This document shows, one piece after another, positions 15,376-17,330 of a stretch of DNA of 17,330 bases; the stretch's first letter is position 1; each line of letters begins with the position of its first letter. Origin of the DNA: Eggerthellaceae bacterium UBA3686 (GTDB lineage Bacteria > Actinomycetota > Coriobacteriia > Coriobacteriales > Eggerthellaceae). The position numbers and the translations under genes were made by a program. The stretch is taken from contig DFIX01000057.1 in NCBI GenBank assembly GCA_002371495.1, positions 1-17,330 of the forward strand, written 5' to 3'. The notes under the pieces were generated by a model, which was not told the origin of the DNA, did no database searches, and worked only from the letters and a program-made list of their open reading frames with translations.

Positions 15376-15427
15376 GGCTCGCGGGCGTGCGAGCCCCCTT
15401 AGCCCCCCTGAAGCCCCGATAGGGGCT
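15376..15427 (+). other. Two tandem hairpins before the surface-protein start
   Basis: GGCTCGC (15376-15382) pairs with GCGAGCC (15389-15395), and AGCCCC (15412-15417) pairs with GGGGCT (15422-15427) around a GATA loop. A C-rich linker joins them. Neither is followed by a T-run, so they are not typical terminators. They sit 45-95 nt upstream of the start codon and could serve as the expression-platform part of the leader. Confidence 0.35.
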
Positions 15428-15472
15428 CCACGTGCTTGAAGGAAAGTTCCCGATGATGGAAGGAAGGAAAAG

Positions 15473-17323
15473 ATGAACCAATCGACTACGAAGATCCGCC
15501 CGCCGGCGCTAGCGCTGCGGCTGCTGGCCGTCCTCGCGCTCGCCCTCGCGGTCGCGGGCCTGCCCGGCCTCGCCGGCCAGGCCCTCGCAGACGAGCTCGC
15601 CGCGGCGGGGCTGAGCACGCAGGAGACGGGCTACGGAACCCTCGTCGAGGACTTGGGAAATGTCAATGGCACAGATTGCACCGCCCGGGTGTATGCGGCC
15701 GGCGATGAGGTCACCCTGGTGTTCTCGGGGCAGGGCGATTTCAACATCGGACGGGCGCCGTCTAGCAGCGGAGGCGGAGTCGGCACCAATTTGTCAACAT
15801 ATTCGCAGTATGACGCCGGAAAAGACCAGAGGGAATGGAAGGGCTACAGGGAGACCGTGACGAAGGCCGTGTTCGAGGAGGGCTGCCGCCCGACCTCCCT
15901 GAGGTTCGTGTTCTCGCGCATGGAGAAGCTCGAGGCCGTCGAAGGGGACCTGTCCCATTTGGCCGGCACCTCGGCGATGCAGTGCGCCTTCTGCGGATGC
16001 GGGTCGCTCGTCAGCGTGCCAAATATACTCTACAACGGCATGGTCCAGCACAACTGGAGCAGCTCGTTCGCGCTTTGCGACAAGCTTGAGGAGCTGCCCG
16101 AGGGGGCCCTCTCCGATTGGACGGACCTGTCCTATTACGGGGATTACGCAAATACACATGAAAGCGTAGACAGCAACCTTCTTAAAAACGAGACCGCATT
16201 CCTCACGAGCACCAAGAACTCCGGGGGCAGCGACCCGCAGCCGTTGTACTGCTCTAGCGACGCCGACTACGAAAGGCTGAAGGGCTTCGATTGGGCTAGC
16301 TGGGGACGCGAGCTCAAAGTCAAGTCGTTCGAGGCATCGCCTGCGGGCGCCGATAACGGCTCCATCGAGCTAACCCCGCCTGAGGGCAAGGAGCTCACCG
16401 GGCTCTCCAAGGGCAACACCGTGACCGTGGCCGCCACGCCCGCCGAGGGCTACGAGCTCGAGTCCCTGTACTACGTGGCGGACGGCTCCGATGCGCAGGC
16501 GGCCATCGAAGGCGGCTCGTTCGTCATGCCTGCCTCCAACGTGACCGTGCACGCAACGTTCAAGAAGACCGCCGCCCAGGAGGCCGCCGAGAAGGCCGCC
16601 GCCCAGGAGGCAGCCGACAAGATCAACTCCCTCGGCGACAGCCCCTCCGAAGAAGACGTCGAGGCCGCCCTCGCGGCCTTCAACGGGCTGAGCGACGACG
16701 AGAAGGCGCTCGTCCCCGCTGCGACCGTGGCCAAGCTGCTCGGCGCGCAGCAGAAGGTGGCGGCCGCCAAGCTGGCGAAGGCGACGGCGGAGGCCGCGGC
16801 CGCCGAGGAGTCGCGCGTGAAGGCGGTGTCCGACGCGGTGGCCGCCCAGGCGAAGGCGGCGGAGCTCCAGAAGCAGGTGGAAGCGGCGCAGGCCGCGCAG
16901 AGGGCAGCCGAGTCCAAGGCCGCCGAGGCCGAGAAGGCCCGGAAGGCGGCGGAGGCCAAGGCCGCCGAGGCCGAGAAGAAGGCGGCGGCCGCGGCCCAGC
17001 CCGCGGCCAAGAAGGCCAACACCATGACCGCCAAGGGAAAGACCGTCACCGTCAAGCTCTCCAAGGCGAAGAAGAAGGCCCAGACGCTCAAGGCCGCCAA
17101 GGCCTTCACGGTGAAGGGGGCCCAGGGCAAGGTCACCTACAAGGTGGCCAAGTGGGGCAAGGGCGCCAAGAAGTACCTGAAGGTCGCCTCCAACGGCAAG
17201 GTGACCGTCAAGAAGGGCGCCAAGAAGGGCACCTACGCCGTGAAGGTCAAGGTTGCCGCCGCGGGCAACGCCGGCTACAAGGCCGCGTCCAAGACCGTGA
17301 CCCTCAAGGTCAGGGTCGCCTAG
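15473..17323 (+). CDS. Secreted multidomain surface protein with basic C-terminal domain
   Basis: The protein has 616 residues. A Sec signal peptide with a long hydrophobic core ends at ...GQALA|DE (cleavage after about residue 39). Residues about 115-230 contain cysteine-bearing repeats (SLRFVFSRMEKLEAVEGDL, CAFCGCGSLVSVP, FALCDKLEELPEGAL) in the style of BspA/DUF285 leucine-rich surface proteins. Residues about 282-365 match the bacterial InlB-type repeat (GSIELTPPEG ... GYELESLYY ... FVMPASNVTVHATF). A helical module with AALAAFNGLSDDEKALV (about 383-440) leads into an Ala/Glu/Lys coiled coil to about 515. The last 100 residues form a Lys-rich beta domain (VTVKLSKAKKKAQTL, GKVTYKVAKWGKGAKK, GTYAVKVKV) common at the ends of Gram-positive gut surface proteins. 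No LPXTG motif or C-terminal anchor is seen; the basic domain may bind anionic wall polymers (inference). AGGAAGG at 15461-15467 precedes ATG. Likely an adhesin or wall-associated protein; binding target unknown. Confidence 0.85.
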   Translation: MNQSTTKIRPPALALRLLAVLALALAVAGLPGLAGQALADELAAAGLSTQETGYGTLVEDLGNVNGTDCTARVYAAGDEVTLVFSGQGDFNIGRAPSSSGGGVGTNLSTYSQYDAGKDQREWKGYRETVTKAVFEEGCRPTSLRFVFSRMEKLEAVEGDLSHLAGTSAMQCAFCGCGSLVSVPNILYNGMVQHNWSSSFALCDKLEELPEGALSDWTDLSYYGDYANTHESVDSNLLKNETAFLTSTKNSGGSDPQPLYCSSDADYERLKGFDWASWGRELKVKSFEASPAGADNGSIELTPPEGKELTGLSKGNTVTVAATPAEGYELESLYYVADGSDAQAAIEGGSFVMPASNVTVHATFKKTAAQEAAEKAAAQEAADKINSLGDSPSEEDVEAALAAFNGLSDDEKALVPAATVAKLLGAQQKVAAAKLAKATAEAAAAEESRVKAVSDAVAAQAKAAELQKQVEAAQAAQRAAESKAAEAEKARKAAEAKAAEAEKKAAAAAQPAAKKANTMTAKGKTVTVKLSKAKKKAQTLKAAKAFTVKGAQGKVTYKVAKWGKGAKKYLKVASNGKVTVKKGAKKGTYAVKVKVAAAGNAGYKAASKTVTLKVRVA

Positions 17324-17330
17324 GCAGCAT

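Larger units (their letters stand above)
14964..15472 (+). ncRNA. Long GC-rich structured 5' leader, possible cis-regulatory RNA
   Basis: About 510 nt lie between the predicted transcription start and the surface-protein start codon. The stretch is extremely GC-rich, more so by eye than the coding DNA on either side. It begins with a hairpin (CCATTAT 14968-14974 with ATAATAGG 14987-14994, one bulge). Several strong stems follow, including one at 15253-15319 and two near the 3' end. Other details are a (AG)6 run (15225-15236) and a CCGTCAC direct repeat around 15195-15211. Reading frames here are low-complexity Pro/Arg/Ala in all directions, so I see no protein gene. Length, a strong promoter and structure suggest a regulatory leader, but the RNA class is not established. 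Confidence 0.45.

Noticed and set aside
14929..15402. 157-residue Pro/Arg/Ala ORF in the leader
   Set aside because: Its TTG start is the promoter -35 and its ATG at 14956 overlaps the -10. Composition is just what random GC-rich DNA encodes.
14476..15472. tRNA, rRNA, RNase P RNA, tmRNA or CRISPR array in the 1-kb gap
   Set aside because: I found no cloverleaf with a GTTCGA-type T-loop, no regularly spaced repeats, and no known core motifs of these RNAs.

Overview
The window is high-GC bacterial DNA. It most resembles a gut or oral actinobacterium of the class Coriobacteriia (Eggerthella/Slackia/Adlercreutzia-like). This assignment is an inference from gene content and codon style: a Pap-type PPK2, YhgE/Pip exporters, an FtsX permease with a coiled-coil stalk, and a secreted protein with a Lys/Ala-rich C-terminal domain. 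No rRNA or taxonomic marker gene is present.

Left block (1-7454, + strand): the 3' end of a polyphosphate:AMP phosphotransferase; a 1724-residue protein made of two complete YhgE/Pip exporter-like units fused head to tail; and a ZnT9-like cation diffusion facilitator fused to a GNAT acetyltransferase. Middle block (7653-12664, + strand): a probable operon of a small Ala-rich protein with an EF-hand-like DVDGDG loop, an ABC ATPase with an N-terminal GAF sensor domain, and a 1101-residue FtsX-type permease with a long coiled-coil stalk. The last two should form one MacB/LolD-type exporter or mechanotransmitter. The GAF domain suggests that a small cytoplasmic ligand gates it.

A perfect 20-bp inverted repeat (12661-12703) separates this operon from a convergent gene. 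The repeat contains the stop codons of both genes and probably terminates transcription from both sides. The convergent gene (12700-14475, - strand) encodes a CbbX/SpoVK-type AAA+ ATPase with an N-terminal zinc ribbon and a TerB-like middle region.

Right block (14476-17330): about 1 kb without a convincing long gene, then a secreted surface protein. The gap holds repeated GTTTCGCA motifs next to the AAA+ gene, a possible gene remnant, and an AT-rich island with a near-consensus promoter (TTGACA-17-TATTAT). That promoter is followed by a very GC-rich untranslated leader of about 510 nt with several strong hairpins. One leader segment resembles the 3' core of c-di-AMP (ydaO/yuaA) riboswitches, but I could not find the matching 5' half. 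The surface protein has a signal peptide, BspA/DUF285-like and InlB-type repeat regions, an Ala-rich coiled coil and a strongly basic C-terminal domain.

The strongest candidates for something new are the GAF-gated ABC/FtsX operon, the CDF-GNAT fusion, and the long structured leader of the surface-protein gene.
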